Assembly: GCA_016234655.1 (NCBI GenBank)
Contig: JACRAU010000013.1
Location: forward strand, 33,057 to 97,056
Length of the DNA stretch: 64,000 nt
Source: Betaproteobacteria bacterium
Lineage (GTDB): Bacteria; Pseudomonadota; Gammaproteobacteria; Burkholderiales; Thiobacillaceae
Direction of reading: 5' to 3'
Positions 18,291 to 30,493 of this stretch are shown in pieces. Both the position numbers and the translations under genes were made by a program. The notes under the pieces were generated by a model, which ran no database searches, was not told the DNA's origin, and was given only the letters and a program-made list of their open reading frames with translations. Every line of letters begins with the position of its first letter. The stretch's first letter is position 1.

Positions 18291-19383
18291 GTGCCGATCG
18301 TTAATTACCTACGCGCCCGGCCTCGGTTGGCGCTGGTTCTCGTTGCCGTGCTGCTCGCCGCCTTGCCCTTCCTGGTCGGCGCCGGCCTGGGCAAGAGCTG
18401 GGTGCGGGTGCTCGACTTCGCCTTGCTCTACGTGATGTTGGCGCTGGGCCTGAACATCGTGGTCGGCTATGCCGGCCTGCTCGACCTCGGCTATGTCGCG
18501 TTCTATGCACTCGGCGCCTATCTCTATGCCTGGCTGGCCAGCCCGCACTTCGGCCTGCACCTGCCATTCTGGGCGGTGCTGCCGCTCGGCGCGCTGCTCG
18601 CCGGGGTGTTCGGCGTGCTGCTCGGGGCGCCGACCTTGCGCCTGCGCGGCGATTACCTCGCCATCGTCACCCTCGGCTTCGGCGAGATCATCCGCATCTT
18701 CATGAACAACCTGAACGCGCCGGTCAACATCACCAACGGGCCGCAGGGCATGAACCTGATCGACCCCATCGCCCTTGGCGGCTTCGCCTTGAGCAAGACG
18801 CACCAGATATTCGGCTTCAGCGTCAGCAATGCGCATCTGTATTACTACTTGTTTCTCGCCTTCGTGCTGCTGGTGATGTTCGTCGCCTTGCGTCTGCAAG
18901 ACTCGCGTATCGGCCGGGCCTGGGCGGCGATCCGCGAGGACGAGCTGGCCGCCTCGGCCATGGGCATCGATACCCGCAACGTGAAGCTGCTCGCCTTCGC
19001 CATGGGTGCCACCTTCGGTGGCTTGGCCGGCGGCCTGTTCGCCGCGTTCCAGGGCTTTATCAGCCCGGAGAGCTTCGGCCTGATGGAGTCGATCATGATC
19101 CTGTGCATGATCGTGTTGGGCGGCATGGGCCATATCCCCGGCGTGATCCTCGGCGCGGTGCTGCTGACCGTGCTACCCGAGGCGCTGCGCTATGTCGGCG
19201 ATCTGCAACGCGCCGTGCTCGGCCATGTCGCGGTCGACCCGGCCGACCTGCGCATGCTGCTGTTCGGCTGCGCGCTGATCCTGATGATGCTGTACCGGCC
19301 CGAGGGGCTGTGGCCGTCGCGCCAGCGCAAGCGCGAACTGCACGCCGAGGACGAGGTGGCCGCGCACGAGTCGGCCAGCCTGT

Positions 19384-19400
<17 letters not shown>
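18291..19400 (+). CDS. livM: Branched-chain amino acid ABC transporter permease LivM
   Basis: The 369-residue protein has about nine to ten membrane helices, including LLYVMLALGLNIVVGYAGLL, GYVAFYALGAYLYAWL and LYYYLFLAFVLLVMFVAL, and the conserved cytoplasmic loop RIGRAWAAIREDELAASAMG. It pairs with LivH. The open frame reaches far upstream inside livH, but the GTG at 18291 (VPIVNYLRARP) has a GGGGAGAGGG site in front and gives the family length. The C-terminal hydrophilic tail of about 25 residues overlaps the start of livG. Confidence 0.93.
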
Positions 19401-20870
<1,470 letters not shown>

Positions 20871-20885
20871 CCAATCTTTCCCGCA

Positions 20886-22457
20886 TCAATTCAGCGTCAT
20901 CGGCGATTCGATCACCGGCCCTAGCAGTACGCCGTTCAGCGGATTGACCAGCGCTATCCGCCACGTATAGCGCCCGCTGGGCATGCCCAATAGGGTAATC
21001 GGCGGGAAGATGCCGCCAGCACCGAACAAGGCGCCATTCAAGGCGGCATTGGCGGCATAGCTCTTGGCGATGGGTAGATAACCCTTGTCGGCGACCGCAG
21101 TCCACATGCCGTCGGGGCTCAGCGAGAACTCGCCGACGGGCGTGGTCAATGCTACATAGATATCGGCGGCACCGGCGGTGGGAGGCAGTTGATAGTTCAA
21201 TTGCAAGGCGTCGTTGCTCGCATAGCCTTGCTTGTCGGGCCGCAGATCGGGCAGTAAGGTCAGCAGCGCCGCGCCCATGTCGAGCACGCCAAAACCATAG
21301 CCGGCGCTTACCAACGGATGGCCCGCGCTTTTGAGTAAGAGTCTCATTTGGTCAAGCCCAAGCCGGCCATCGACTTGCAACATCGCCGCCACCGCCGCCG
21401 TCACCATAGGCGCGGAATAGGATGTCCCGGCGCTTCGCTGGCCGAAGCCGCCACCCAACAAGGTGCTGTATACCCCAGTGGCCGGCGCGGCGAGCGCGAC
21501 TTCCGGCCCCTGGTTCGACATCGCCCAGAGCGAATCGTCTTGGTTGGTGCCGGCCACCGTGATTACGCCGGGATAAGTGCCGGGGAAGGCGACCGGGCCG
21601 CCGGCATTGCCGGCAGAGGCCACCACGATAGCGCCCGCATCGAGCGCGCGCTGGATCGCAGCGGCCACCGTCTGTGTCTCGCTGTCGATGGAGAGGCTCA
21701 GGTTGATGACGCGGGCGCCATGCGCTACCGCATAGTCGATGGCCTGCGCCACGGCGGAAGAGGCAAATGTGCCGGAGCCGACGGCGCTGATCTTGATCGG
21801 GAGGATGCGCGCGCGATAGGCAAGCCCGCAGCCCGCCACCGCGTTGTTGCAAGACGCCGCGACGATGCCGGCAACGAAAGTGCCATGGCCGTAGATGTCC
21901 TGCGGATTGGCGTTGCCGTCGCCGAAGTTGTAGCCGTCGCTGCGCAAATTTGCTTGCAAATCGGGATGGCTGAGATCGACGCCGCTGTCGATCACCGCGA
22001 TGGTAATTCCCGCGCCAGTCGCCACCGCCCAGCCTTGGCGGGCACCCACCTTGTCTAGCCACCACTGGCTGGCATAGCCGAGGTCGGCCGGGGCCGGGGC
22101 AGCCGTAGGCTTGTCGTCGAAACTGCCGTGGTAATCCGGTTCCGCATATTCCACTGCCGTGTTTGTCTGAAGCTCATCCAGTTGCTGGCGCAGCCGCTGC
22201 CATGGGTCGACGTTTTCAGTATTGCCAAATCGGCCACTTGTCGCTGGCAACACAAACACCCTGTGGCCGATGGCGCGGCCACCCGAGGCACTGGTGAATG
22301 CCTGTTCCCTATACTTCACCAATATCTCGGTCGGGACGATGCCGGTGCCGGCCCAGGCGGGGTTGAGCGCGAGCGACAAGAGGGCAAGCAGGCCGGTCGC
22401 GACCAAGGCCGATTCGGCAAGGCGAACAAGGGCGGATGGCAGGCGTTTTTTTAGCAA
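20886..22457 (-). CDS. Secreted S8 (subtilisin-like) serine protease
   Basis: The 523-residue precursor has a signal peptide (hydrophobic core about residues 18-33, cleavage near NPAWA), an inhibitor-like propeptide (TEILVKYREQAF), and a subtilase domain. The catalytic triad is complete: Asp157 in AVIDSGVD, His191 in YGHGTFVAG and Ser346 in GTSYSAPM, with oxyanion Asn284 in SAGNAGG. About 120 residues follow the catalytic domain, probably a beta-rich domain. It is probably exported and degrades extracellular or envelope protein; the substrate is unknown. It starts 1 bp after the 5-FCL stop and may be co-transcribed with it. Confidence 0.92.
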   Translation of the reverse strand: MLKKRLPSALVRLAESALVATGLLALLSLALNPAWAGTGIVPTEILVKYREQAFTSASGGRAIGHRVFVLPATSGRFGNTENVDPWQRLRQQLDELQTNTAVEYAEPDYHGSFDDKPTAAPAPADLGYASQWWLDKVGARQGWAVATGAGITIAVIDSGVDLSHPDLQANLRSDGYNFGDGNANPQDIYGHGTFVAGIVAASCNNAVAGCGLAYRARILPIKISAVGSGTFASSAVAQAIDYAVAHGARVINLSLSIDSETQTVAAAIQRALDAGAIVVASAGNAGGPVAFPGTYPGVITVAGTNQDDSLWAMSNQGPEVALAAPATGVYSTLLGGGFGQRSAGTSYSAPMVTAAVAAMLQVDGRLGLDQMRLLLKSAGHPLVSAGYGFGVLDMGAALLTLLPDLRPDKQGYASNDALQLNYQLPPTAGAADIYVALTTPVGEFSLSPDGMWTAVADKGYLPIAKSYAANAALNGALFGAGGIFPPITLLGMPSGRYTWRIALVNPLNGVLLGPVIESPMTLN

Positions 22458-22458
22458 A

Positions 22459-23055
22459 TCAAAACCGATAGATGCGTTTCTCGGTGACCGCCAGATCGAG
22501 CGGCACGTCCCACGGGTCGTGCGGTACGCGCGCGACGTGCTGGCAGTCGAAGGCGACGCCGATCAGTTTGGGCCGGCGCCATTGCCGGCGGCGGCGCAGA
22601 TAGGCCAGGCTGGTGTCGTAGAAGCCGCCGCCCATGCCGAGGCGATAGCCGGCGTCGTCGAAGCCGAGCAAGGGCACGAAGATCAGGTCGAGTTGTTGCG
22701 CGCGCAGGCGTTTGGCCTGGCCGTCGTCGTATTCCGGAATGCCGAAGCGGTTCAGCCGCCAATGGTGGGCGTGGTTGCCCAGGCGGGTGAACCACAGCCG
22801 CTTCAAGGAACGTAGCGGCAGCTTGGGCAGGTAGCAGGGCGCGCCCACCGCCAGCGCGCGGTTCATCAGCGGCAGGATGTCGATCTCGCCCTTGCTCGGG
22901 ATGTAGAAGCCGATGCGCCGGTCGTGGCGCAGCAGGTGTAGGCGGGCCGCCAGCCGGGCGACCTTGAGCGCGGCAGCGCGGCGTTGACGCGGGCCGAGAG
23001 CGCCACGGGCGCGGCGCAGTTCGCTGCGTAGGGTCTTCTTGTCGGATGTCTGCAT
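22459..23055 (-). CDS. fau: 5-formyltetrahydrofolate cyclo-ligase
   Basis: The 198-residue enzyme converts 5-formyl-THF to 5,10-methenyl-THF with ATP. It has the N-terminal basic KKTLRSELRRARGALGP segment, the IGFYIPSKGEIDILPL region, and the C-terminal GMGGGFYDTSLAYLRRR nucleotide-binding signature. The gene follows zapA and 6S RNA, the arrangement conserved in many proteobacteria. The ATG is at 23055. Confidence 0.93.
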   Translation of the reverse strand: MQTSDKKTLRSELRRARGALGPRQRRAAALKVARLAARLHLLRHDRRIGFYIPSKGEIDILPLMNRALAVGAPCYLPKLPLRSLKRLWFTRLGNHAHHWRLNRFGIPEYDDGQAKRLRAQQLDLIFVPLLGFDDAGYRLGMGGGFYDTSLAYLRRRRQWRRPKLIGVAFDCQHVARVPHDPWDVPLDLAVTEKRIYRF

Positions 23056-23065
23056 GTTGAGGTGA

Positions 23066-23240
23066 TTCCCCGCTCGCGCCGTCTAGTGCGCAATCTCGAA
23101 CCCAAGGGTTCGAGGTTGGCCGCAGCGCATCTGCATCAGGTACATGGGCAATGCCACGCGCGCACCGCAGACTTCATGCCGCAGCCGGTGCATACGCATC
23201 GGTTCAGAGATACGCGCACCTTCGCGAACGCAGCAGGGAA
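23066..23240 (-). ncRNA. ssrS: 6S RNA
   Basis: The gap between zapA and the 5-FCL gene reads as 6S RNA on the minus strand, the classical ssrS position. A terminal stem CCCTGCT (complement at 23232-23238) pairs with AGCGGGG (complement at 23068-23074). The CTCGAACCC-TT-GGGTTCGAG hairpin at 23095-23114 matches the E. coli CTTGAACC..GGGTTCAAG helix. GTTCGCGAAGG near the 5' end and CTGAACCGATG resemble the E. coli 5' half. The RNA should fold as an open promoter mimic and sequester sigma70 RNA polymerase in stationary phase. The ends are approximate; processing from the zapA transcript is likely. Confidence 0.85.
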
Positions 23241-23561
23241 TCAGAACAGATTATCTTGCGCGGCCAGCGCGCGATCAAGCAGGCCGTGCAGGCGGTCGAG
23301 GCGTTCTTGCGCGGCATCGGGGTCGAGGTCGCCGCCCTTGTTGCTCAAATAGTCGTGGGCGATGTTGAGCGCGGCCATGATGGCGATGCGCTCGATGCCG
23401 ATGACCTTGCCGCTTTCGCGGATCTCGCGCATCTTCTTGTCGAGGAAGCCGACCGATTGCAGCAGGCCGGCCTTTTCGTCCTCGGGGCAGGCAATGCGGA
23501 ACTCGCGGCCCATGATGGTCACGTCGAGGCTGACGTTTTTCGCGCCGTTGGCCATGGTCAC
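23241..23561 (-). CDS. zapA: Cell division protein ZapA
   Basis: The 106-residue protein stabilises FtsZ filaments. It matches ZapA: an N-terminal globular part (VSLDVTIMGREFRIACPEDE) and a C-terminal coiled coil (RIAIMAALNIAHDYL onward). It overlaps the preceding zapB-like gene by ATGA and precedes 6S RNA. The second Met (MANGAKNV) is an alternative start. Confidence 0.92.
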   Translation of the reverse strand: MTMANGAKNVSLDVTIMGREFRIACPEDEKAGLLQSVGFLDKKMREIRESGKVIGIERIAIMAALNIAHDYLSNKGGDLDPDAAQERLDRLHGLLDRALAAQDNLF

Positions 23562-23752
23562 TCGTCGGGCAGTTGGTTGAACAGGGTTTCGACCTTGCTG
23601 CGGGCTTCGCTCAGGCGTTCGCCGAGTTGCTTGTTGGCGTCTTCCAGCGCCAGCACTTGCTGGCGCAGGCGCAGGTTCTCTTCCCGCGTGGTCTGATAGC
23701 GGGCGACCAGTTGCGCCAATTTGTTTTCGAGCGAATCCAATTCTTCGAGCAT
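23558..23752 (-). CDS. Small coiled-coil ZapB-like protein (TIGR02449 type)
   Basis: The 64-residue protein is almost wholly heptad coiled coil (ELDSLENKLAQLVARYQTTR onward). Such proteins are encoded just upstream of zapA in many beta- and gammaproteobacteria and resemble ZapB, which links ZapA to the divisome and nucleoid terminus. The stop overlaps the zapA start, indicating coupled translation. The function is inferred from context. Confidence 0.82.
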   Translation of the reverse strand: MLEELDSLENKLAQLVARYQTTREENLRLRQQVLALEDANKQLGERLSEARSKVETLFNQLPDE

Positions 23753-23808
23753 TTGTCGGGTGATGGCCGGCCGCTTGGGCGAGTTTCCACTAAAGGCGAG
23801 GTGATCGC

Positions 23809-23838
23809 ACTATAATTGGCGTTAATTTGTCGCGTCAA
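23809..23838 (-). promoter_or_regulatory. Sigma70-type promoter for zapB-zapA-ssrS
   Basis: On the minus strand TTGACG (complement of 23833-23838) and TATAGT (complement of 23809-23814) are separated by 18 bases, about 55 bp upstream of the zapB-like start. This is one of the best promoter matches in the window. Confidence 0.7.
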
Positions 23839-23883
23839 CAGCTTGTTTTAGCATATTTTTTTCTTGGGGCGTTTCGTTGTAAA

Positions 23884-25635
<1,752 letters not shown>

Positions 25636-25681
25636 TAACCTGGCGACTCTATAAAGCGGTCTGTACAGGGCGACAGACCGA

Positions 25682-26869
25682 ATGAATATCCTACTTCTCT
25701 CCGATGTCTACTTCCCCCGCGTCAACGGGGTGTCCACCTCCATTCAAACCCTGCGCGAGGCCTTGCTGGCCGCCGGCCACGAGGTCACCCTGGTGGTGCC
25801 GCGCTACGGCGACGAAGCCGACGAGCCGGGCATCGTGCGCGTGGCCGGGCGCAAGCTGGCCTTCGACCCGGAAGATCGCCTGATGTATTGGCGCAAGCTG
25901 ATGCAGACCCTGCACGCGCTGCCGGGCCGCCACGACGTGGTGCATATCCATACCCCGTTCTTCGCGCACTACGCCGGCCTGCGCTATGCCAAGCGCATGG
26001 GCCTGCCGGTGATGGAGACCTATCACACCCTGTTCGAGGAATATTTCTATCTGTACCTGCCGGTGTTGCCGCGCACCTGGCTCAAGCGTCTGGCGCGCGC
26101 CATTTCCAGCCGGCAGTGCAACCAGCTCGATGCCGTGGTCGCGCCATCCGAACCCATGCTGAAGGCCTTGCGTGCCTACGGCGTGCATCAGCCGGTCGAG
26201 ATCATCCCGACCGGCATGCCACGGGCGATCTTCGCCGAGGCGAGCGGCGCCGGCTTTCGCGGCCGGCACGGCATCGCGCCCGAGCGGCCGATGCTGCTGT
26301 TCGTCGGCCGCGTCGCCTATGAAAAGAACATCGGTTTTCTGCTGCGCATGATGGCCGGCCTGCGCCAGAACCAGCCCGAGGCCTGCCTGATCATCGCCGG
26401 CGAGGGGCCGGCCGAGCCGGCCTTGCGCCGCGAGGCCGAGGCGCTGGGCCTGGGCGACAGCGTGCGCTTCGTCGGCTATTTGAATCGCGGCGGCGAGCTG
26501 CTCGACTGCTACCGCGCGGCCAATCTGTTCGTATTCGCCTCGCGCACCGAGACCCAGGGCCTGGTGCTGCTCGAGGCCATGGCCCAGGGCACGCCGGTGG
26601 TGGCCCTGGCCGAGATGGGCACCAAGGACGTGCTCAAGGAAGGCGAGGGTTGCCGCATCGCGCCGGACGACCCCGAGGCCTTTGCCCGCCTGGTGGCCGA
26701 GTTGCTCGCCATGCCGGCCGAGCTGCGGGCCTTGTCCGCCCGGGCCGTGGATTATGCCCACGGCTGGCGCGCCGACCGCATGGCGGCGCGCATGGTCGAG
26801 GTGTACGGCCGGCTTGCCGCAGCCGCGGCGCTGCAAGCCGACGCCGCCTGTGCCGGAGATTCCGCCTAA
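25682..26869 (+). CDS. Glycosyltransferase family 4/1 (GT-B fold)
   Basis: The 395-residue protein has the GT-B plan. The N-terminal half begins MNILLLSDVYFPRVNGVSTS with a glycine-rich acceptor loop. The C-terminal half includes LFVGRVAYEKNIGFLLRMM and the donor-binding E-x7-E motif in SRTETQGLVLLEAMAQGTPV. It probably transfers a hexose to a lipid or envelope glycan and resembles the alpha-mannosyl / glycolipid glycosyltransferases of this family. Donor and acceptor are unknown. It follows msbA by 46 bp, fitting a role in envelope synthesis. Confidence 0.85.
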   Translation: MNILLLSDVYFPRVNGVSTSIQTLREALLAAGHEVTLVVPRYGDEADEPGIVRVAGRKLAFDPEDRLMYWRKLMQTLHALPGRHDVVHIHTPFFAHYAGLRYAKRMGLPVMETYHTLFEEYFYLYLPVLPRTWLKRLARAISSRQCNQLDAVVAPSEPMLKALRAYGVHQPVEIIPTGMPRAIFAEASGAGFRGRHGIAPERPMLLFVGRVAYEKNIGFLLRMMAGLRQNQPEACLIIAGEGPAEPALRREAEALGLGDSVRFVGYLNRGGELLDCYRAANLFVFASRTETQGLVLLEAMAQGTPVVALAEMGTKDVLKEGEGCRIAPDDPEAFARLVAELLAMPAELRALSARAVDYAHGWRADRMAARMVEVYGRLAAAAALQADAACAGDSA

Positions 26870-26894
26870 TACCGTGGCGCGTTAACATGGCGCG

Positions 26895-27788
26895 ATGTCG
26901 TCATCGCGCTATCGCGGCCGATTCGCGCCCTCGCCCACCGGCCCGCTGCACTTCGGTTCCCTCGTTGCCGCTCTGGGCAGCTATCTCGACGCGCGCGCGC
27001 GCGGCGGCACCTGGCTGCTGCGCATGGAAGACGTGGATGCGCCGCGCGTGATGCCGGGCGCGGCCGATGCGATCCTGCATGCGCTGGAGGCGCACGGCTT
27101 CGAGTGGGACGGCGAGGTCATGTACCAGAGCCGGCGCGGCGCGGCCTACCGCGCGGCCTTGCAGGCCTTGCAAGACCGGGGCTTGGTCTATGCCTGCGCC
27201 TGTAGCCGCAAGCAACTGGCCGAAACGGCCAAGCGCGGCATCGACGGCTACATCTATCGAGGCGCCTGTCGTGAGCGGCCGCCCGCCGCCGATGCGGCCC
27301 TGCGCCTGCGCGTGCCGGCCGAGCGCATCGCCTTCGACGACCGCGTCCAGGGCCGCGTGGCCTGCGATCTGGCGCGCGAATCCGGCGACTTCGTGCTCAA
27401 GCGCGCCGACGGCATCTACGCCTATCAATTGGCGGTGGTGGCGGACGACGCCGAGCAGGGCATCACCGACATCGTGCGCGGCGCCGACCTGTTGACCTCG
27501 ACCCCGCGCCAGATCGTGTTGCAGCGCTATCTCGGCCTGCCGACGCCGCGCTATGCCCACTTGCCGGTCGTGCTCGATGCCGCCGGCGACAAACTGTCCA
27601 AGCAGACCCTGGCCGAGCCGATAGACCCGCAACGCCCGCTGCCCGCCCTGTTGCGCGCCCTGCGTTTTCTCGGCGCGGCCGACGTGCGCGAGGTCGGCGG
27701 CCTGGCCGAGTTTTGGGCACAGGCCGATGCGGCGTGGCCCATATTGATCCGGCCCTTGAGGGGCCGCCGGCCGGGCAGCGTAGAATAG
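26895..27788 (+). CDS. gluQ: Glutamyl-Q tRNA(Asp) synthetase
   Basis: The 297-residue protein is a truncated glutamyl-tRNA synthetase homologue without an anticodon-binding domain. It has the HIGH-like motif FAPSPTGPLHFGSL, the Zn-site cysteines in YACACSRKQL and YIYRGACRE, and the KMSKS-like DKLSKQTL. It attaches glutamate to queuosine in the wobble position of tRNA-Asp. It starts 25 bp after the glycosyltransferase gene. Confidence 0.93.
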   Translation: MSSSRYRGRFAPSPTGPLHFGSLVAALGSYLDARARGGTWLLRMEDVDAPRVMPGAADAILHALEAHGFEWDGEVMYQSRRGAAYRAALQALQDRGLVYACACSRKQLAETAKRGIDGYIYRGACRERPPAADAALRLRVPAERIAFDDRVQGRVACDLARESGDFVLKRADGIYAYQLAVVADDAEQGITDIVRGADLLTSTPRQIVLQRYLGLPTPRYAHLPVVLDAAGDKLSKQTLAEPIDPQRPLPALLRALRFLGAADVREVGGLAEFWAQADAAWPILIRPLRGRRPGSVE

Positions 27789-27813
27789 CCGCTTTCGCCC
27801 TTCCGGATCGGTC

Positions 27814-28920
27814 ATGATCGCGCAACTGCTCGCCATCGGTTTTCTCATCGCCTTGCTGCCGCTGAGCTATGTCTGGGTCAGCGGCGATGCCAACAAATAC
27901 CGCAAGCTGGTCTGGCTGACGACCTTCCTGGTGTTCGACCTGATCCTGTTCGGCAGCTTCACCCGGCTGACCGATTCCGGCCTCGGTTGTCCCGATTGGC
28001 CCGGTTGCTATGGCACCTCCAACCCCATCCACGCCGGCGCCGACATCGCGGCGGCCGAGGCGGTGCTGCCCGACGGCCCGGTGACCGAGATGAAGGCCTG
28101 GATCGAGATGGTCCACCGCTATTTCGCCATGGCGGTCGGCGCCTTGATCGTCGCGCTGAACATCCTGGCCTGGGCCAAGTACCGGCAATTGGGCCATACG
28201 CCCTGGGCGGCGACCGGGCTGTTGATCTTGGTCTGCATCCAGGGCGCGTTCGGCGCCTGGACCGTGACCATGAAGCTGATGCCCTTGATGGTGACCCTGC
28301 ACCTGCTGTTGGGCATGGCCTTGCTGGCGGGCCTGGCCTGGTTGGCCGCCGAGCGCACCCCGACGCCGCAGGCCAACGATTGGCGCGCCATGTTCAAGCT
28401 GCGGCCCTGGCTGCGGCTGGGCTTCGTGCTCCTGGTCGCGCAGATCGCGCTGGGCGGTTGGGTCAGCACCAACTACGCGGTGCTCGCCTGCCAAGGCTTT
28501 CCCGAATGCAACGGCGCTTGGCTACCCGAAATGAACTTCGCCGACGGCTTCACGCTCTGGCGCGAGCTGGGCCACACCGCGAGCGGCGCGCTGATCCAGA
28601 CCGATGCCCTGGTCGCCATCCATTGGACCCACCGCTTCTTCGCCTTCATCGTGTTGGCCTACCTGGCTTGGCTGGCCTGGCAGGTGCAGCGCCTGTCGTC
28701 GATGGTCAATTTCGCCCGCGCCTTGTGGTATCTGCTCGGCCTGCAATTGCTGACCGGCCTGTCCAACATTGTGCTCGGCTGGCCCATCGTCGCGGCCGTC
28801 GCCCACAACGGCGGTGCGGCGCTGCTGGTGCTGGTGCTGGTCTGGTTGCTCTATCGCAGCCGTGGCGCCGAGCGCGACTGGCCGATGTCCGGCCAGGGTT
28901 GGCCCGGCAAGTCTTTGTAA
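27814..28920 (+). CDS. ctaA: Haem A synthase (COX15/CtaA family)
   Basis: The 368-residue membrane protein has eight predicted helices. It shows the family hallmarks FGSFTRLTDSGLGCPDWPGC near residues 49-68 and haem-ligand histidines in EMVHRYFAM, VTLHLLLGM, AIHWTHRFFAF and AAVAHNGGAA. It oxidises the C8 methyl of haem O to make haem A for aa3-type cytochrome oxidase, so this organism likely makes such an oxidase. No cox structural genes are in the window. Confidence 0.93.
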   Translation: MIAQLLAIGFLIALLPLSYVWVSGDANKYRKLVWLTTFLVFDLILFGSFTRLTDSGLGCPDWPGCYGTSNPIHAGADIAAAEAVLPDGPVTEMKAWIEMVHRYFAMAVGALIVALNILAWAKYRQLGHTPWAATGLLILVCIQGAFGAWTVTMKLMPLMVTLHLLLGMALLAGLAWLAAERTPTPQANDWRAMFKLRPWLRLGFVLLVAQIALGGWVSTNYAVLACQGFPECNGAWLPEMNFADGFTLWRELGHTASGALIQTDALVAIHWTHRFFAFIVLAYLAWLAWQVQRLSSMVNFARALWYLLGLQLLTGLSNIVLGWPIVAAVAHNGGAALLVLVLVWLLYRSRGAERDWPMSGQGWPGKSL

Positions 28921-28923
28921 TCC

Positions 28924-28952
28924 TTGACCGGAAAGACGGCAAAAAGGATAAT
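28924..28952 (+). promoter_or_regulatory. Promoter of tRNA-Met
   Basis: TTGACC (28924-28929) and GATAAT (28947-28952) are 17 bp apart, about 50 bp upstream of the tRNA. This is a good sigma70 match immediately after the ctaA stop. Confidence 0.6.
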
Positions 28953-29001
28953 CGCGGGCTCTTTTGGTGGCGGTTTGGCCGAAAGCGCGAGTTTTCAGCG
29001 T

Positions 29002-29078
29002 GGTGATGTAGCTCAGCCGGTTAGAGCGACGGATTCATAATCCGTAGGTCGAGGGTTCAAGTCCCCCCATCACCACCA
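29002..29078 (+). tRNA. tRNA-Met (CAT)
   Basis: A full cloverleaf is visible. The acceptor stem GGTGATG pairs with CATCACC. The D-arm is GCTC..GAGC, and the anticodon stem ACGGA/TCCGT carries CAT at 29036-29038. The T-arm is GAGGG-TTCAAGT-CCCCC (4-5 bp), and the 3' ACCA end is encoded. The sequence resembles betaproteobacterial elongator tRNA-Met rather than initiator or tRNA-Ile2. Confidence 0.95.
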
Positions 29079-29152
29079 TTCCCTATGTCAGCCATCATTT
29101 CCCCATGCCTCCCCGCGCTACAATAGGGCCGTCCCCCACGTAGCTAGCCCCA

Positions 29153-30493
29153 ATGCCCCGCAAAGTATTCATCAAGACCTTCGGCTGCCAGATGAACGAG
29201 TACGACTCGGCCAAGATGGCGGACGTACTCGGCGCCGCTGACGGCTTCGAGACCACCGACAATCCGGAAGAGGCCGACGTCATCCTGTTCAACACCTGCT
29301 CGGTGCGCGAGAAGGCGCAGGAGAAGGTGTTCCACGACTTGGGCCGGGTGCGCCACCTGAAGCAGCTCAATCCGAACCTGGTGATCGGCGTCGGTGGCTG
29401 CGTGGCCAGCCAGGAGGGCGCCGCCATTGTCGAGCGCGCGCCCTACGTCGATCTGGTGTTCGGCCCGCAGACCCTGCACCGGCTGCCGCAGATGATGAGT
29501 AAACGCAGCGAGACCGGCCGGGCCCAGGTCGACATCTCCTTCCCCGAGATCGAGAAGTTCGACCACCTGCCGCCGGCCCGGGTCGAGGGCGCCAGCGCCT
29601 TCGTCTCGGTCATGGAGGGGTGCAGCAAGTACTGCACCTTCTGCGTGGTGCCTTATACCCGTGGCGAGGAGGTCTCCCGCCCGCTGGAAGACGTGCTGGC
29701 CGAGGTGGCCGGCCTGGCCGCGCAGGGCGTGAAAGAGGTCACCTTGCTGGGCCAGAACGTCAACGCCTATCGCGGCGCGATGCCGGACGGCGAGGCGGCC
29801 GACTTCGCCTTGCTCTTGGAATACGTCGCCGAGGTGCCTGGCATCGAGCGTATCCGCTACACCACCTCGCACCCGCGTGAGTTCACGCCACGCCTGATCG
29901 AGGCCTATGCCAAACTGCCCAAGCTGGTGTCGCATCTGCACCTGCCGGTGCAGTCCGGCTCCGACCGGGTGCTGATGGCGATGAAGCGCGGTTACTCGGT
30001 GCTGGAATTCAAATCCATCGTGCGCAAGCTGCGCGCGGTGCGGCCCGACCTGTCGCTGGCCTCCGATTTCATCGTCGGCTTTCCCGGCGAGACCGAGGCC
30101 GATTTCGAGGCGACGCTGAAGCTGGTGGAGGAGCTCGGCTTCGACGGCTCGTTCAGCTTCGTCTACAGCGCGCGGCCCGGCACGCCGGCCGCCTCGCTGG
30201 ACGACAACACCACGCAGGAACAGAAGCTGGCGCGGCTCTACCGCTTGCAGGCGCTGATCGAAGGGCAGGCCCACGCCAACAGCGAGGCCATGGTCGGCAC
30301 GGTGCAGCGGGTACTGGTCGAGGGACGCGCGCGCAAGGACGAGACCGAGCTGTCCGGCCGCACCGACAACAATCGCATCGTCAATTTCCCCGGCCACGCC
30401 CGTCTGATCGGCCGGTTCGTCGATGTCCGCATCACTCGGGCCTACCCCAACAGCCTGCGCGGCGAGGTGGTGTTGGTGGCCGAGACCGCCTGA
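29153..30493 (+). CDS. miaB: tRNA-2-methylthio-N6-dimethylallyladenosine synthase
   Basis: The 446-residue radical-SAM enzyme adds the methylthio group to i6A37 of tRNA. The N-terminal domain has three cluster cysteines ([23 protein letters not shown]), the radical-SAM CxxxCxxC motif is CSKYCTFC, and a C-terminal TRAM domain follows. It starts the miaB-phoH-ybeY-corC series common in proteobacteria; its stop TGA overlaps the phoH ATG by one base. Confidence 0.95.
   Translation: MPRKVFIKTFGCQMNEYDSAKMADVLGAADGFETTDNPEEADVILFNTCSVREKAQEKVFHDLGRVRHLKQLNPNLVIGVGGCVASQEGAAIVERAPYVDLVFGPQTLHRLPQMMSKRSETGRAQVDISFPEIEKFDHLPPARVEGASAFVSVMEGCSKYCTFCVVPYTRGEEVSRPLEDVLAEVAGLAAQGVKEVTLLGQNVNAYRGAMPDGEAADFALLLEYVAEVPGIERIRYTTSHPREFTPRLIEAYAKLPKLVSHLHLPVQSGSDRVLMAMKRGYSVLEFKSIVRKLRAVRPDLSLASDFIVGFPGETEADFEATLKLVEELGFDGSFSFVYSARPGTPAASLDDNTTQEQKLARLYRLQALIEGQAHANSEAMVGTVQRVLVEGRARKDETELSGRTDNNRIVNFPGHARLIGRFVDVRITRAYPNSLRGEVVLVAETA

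Noticed and set aside
29002..29078. tRNA-Ile2 (CAT anticodon with lysidine)
   Set aside because: The acceptor and anticodon-stem sequence matches betaproteobacterial elongator tRNA-Met as I recall it; tRNA-Ile2 typically differs in these stems.
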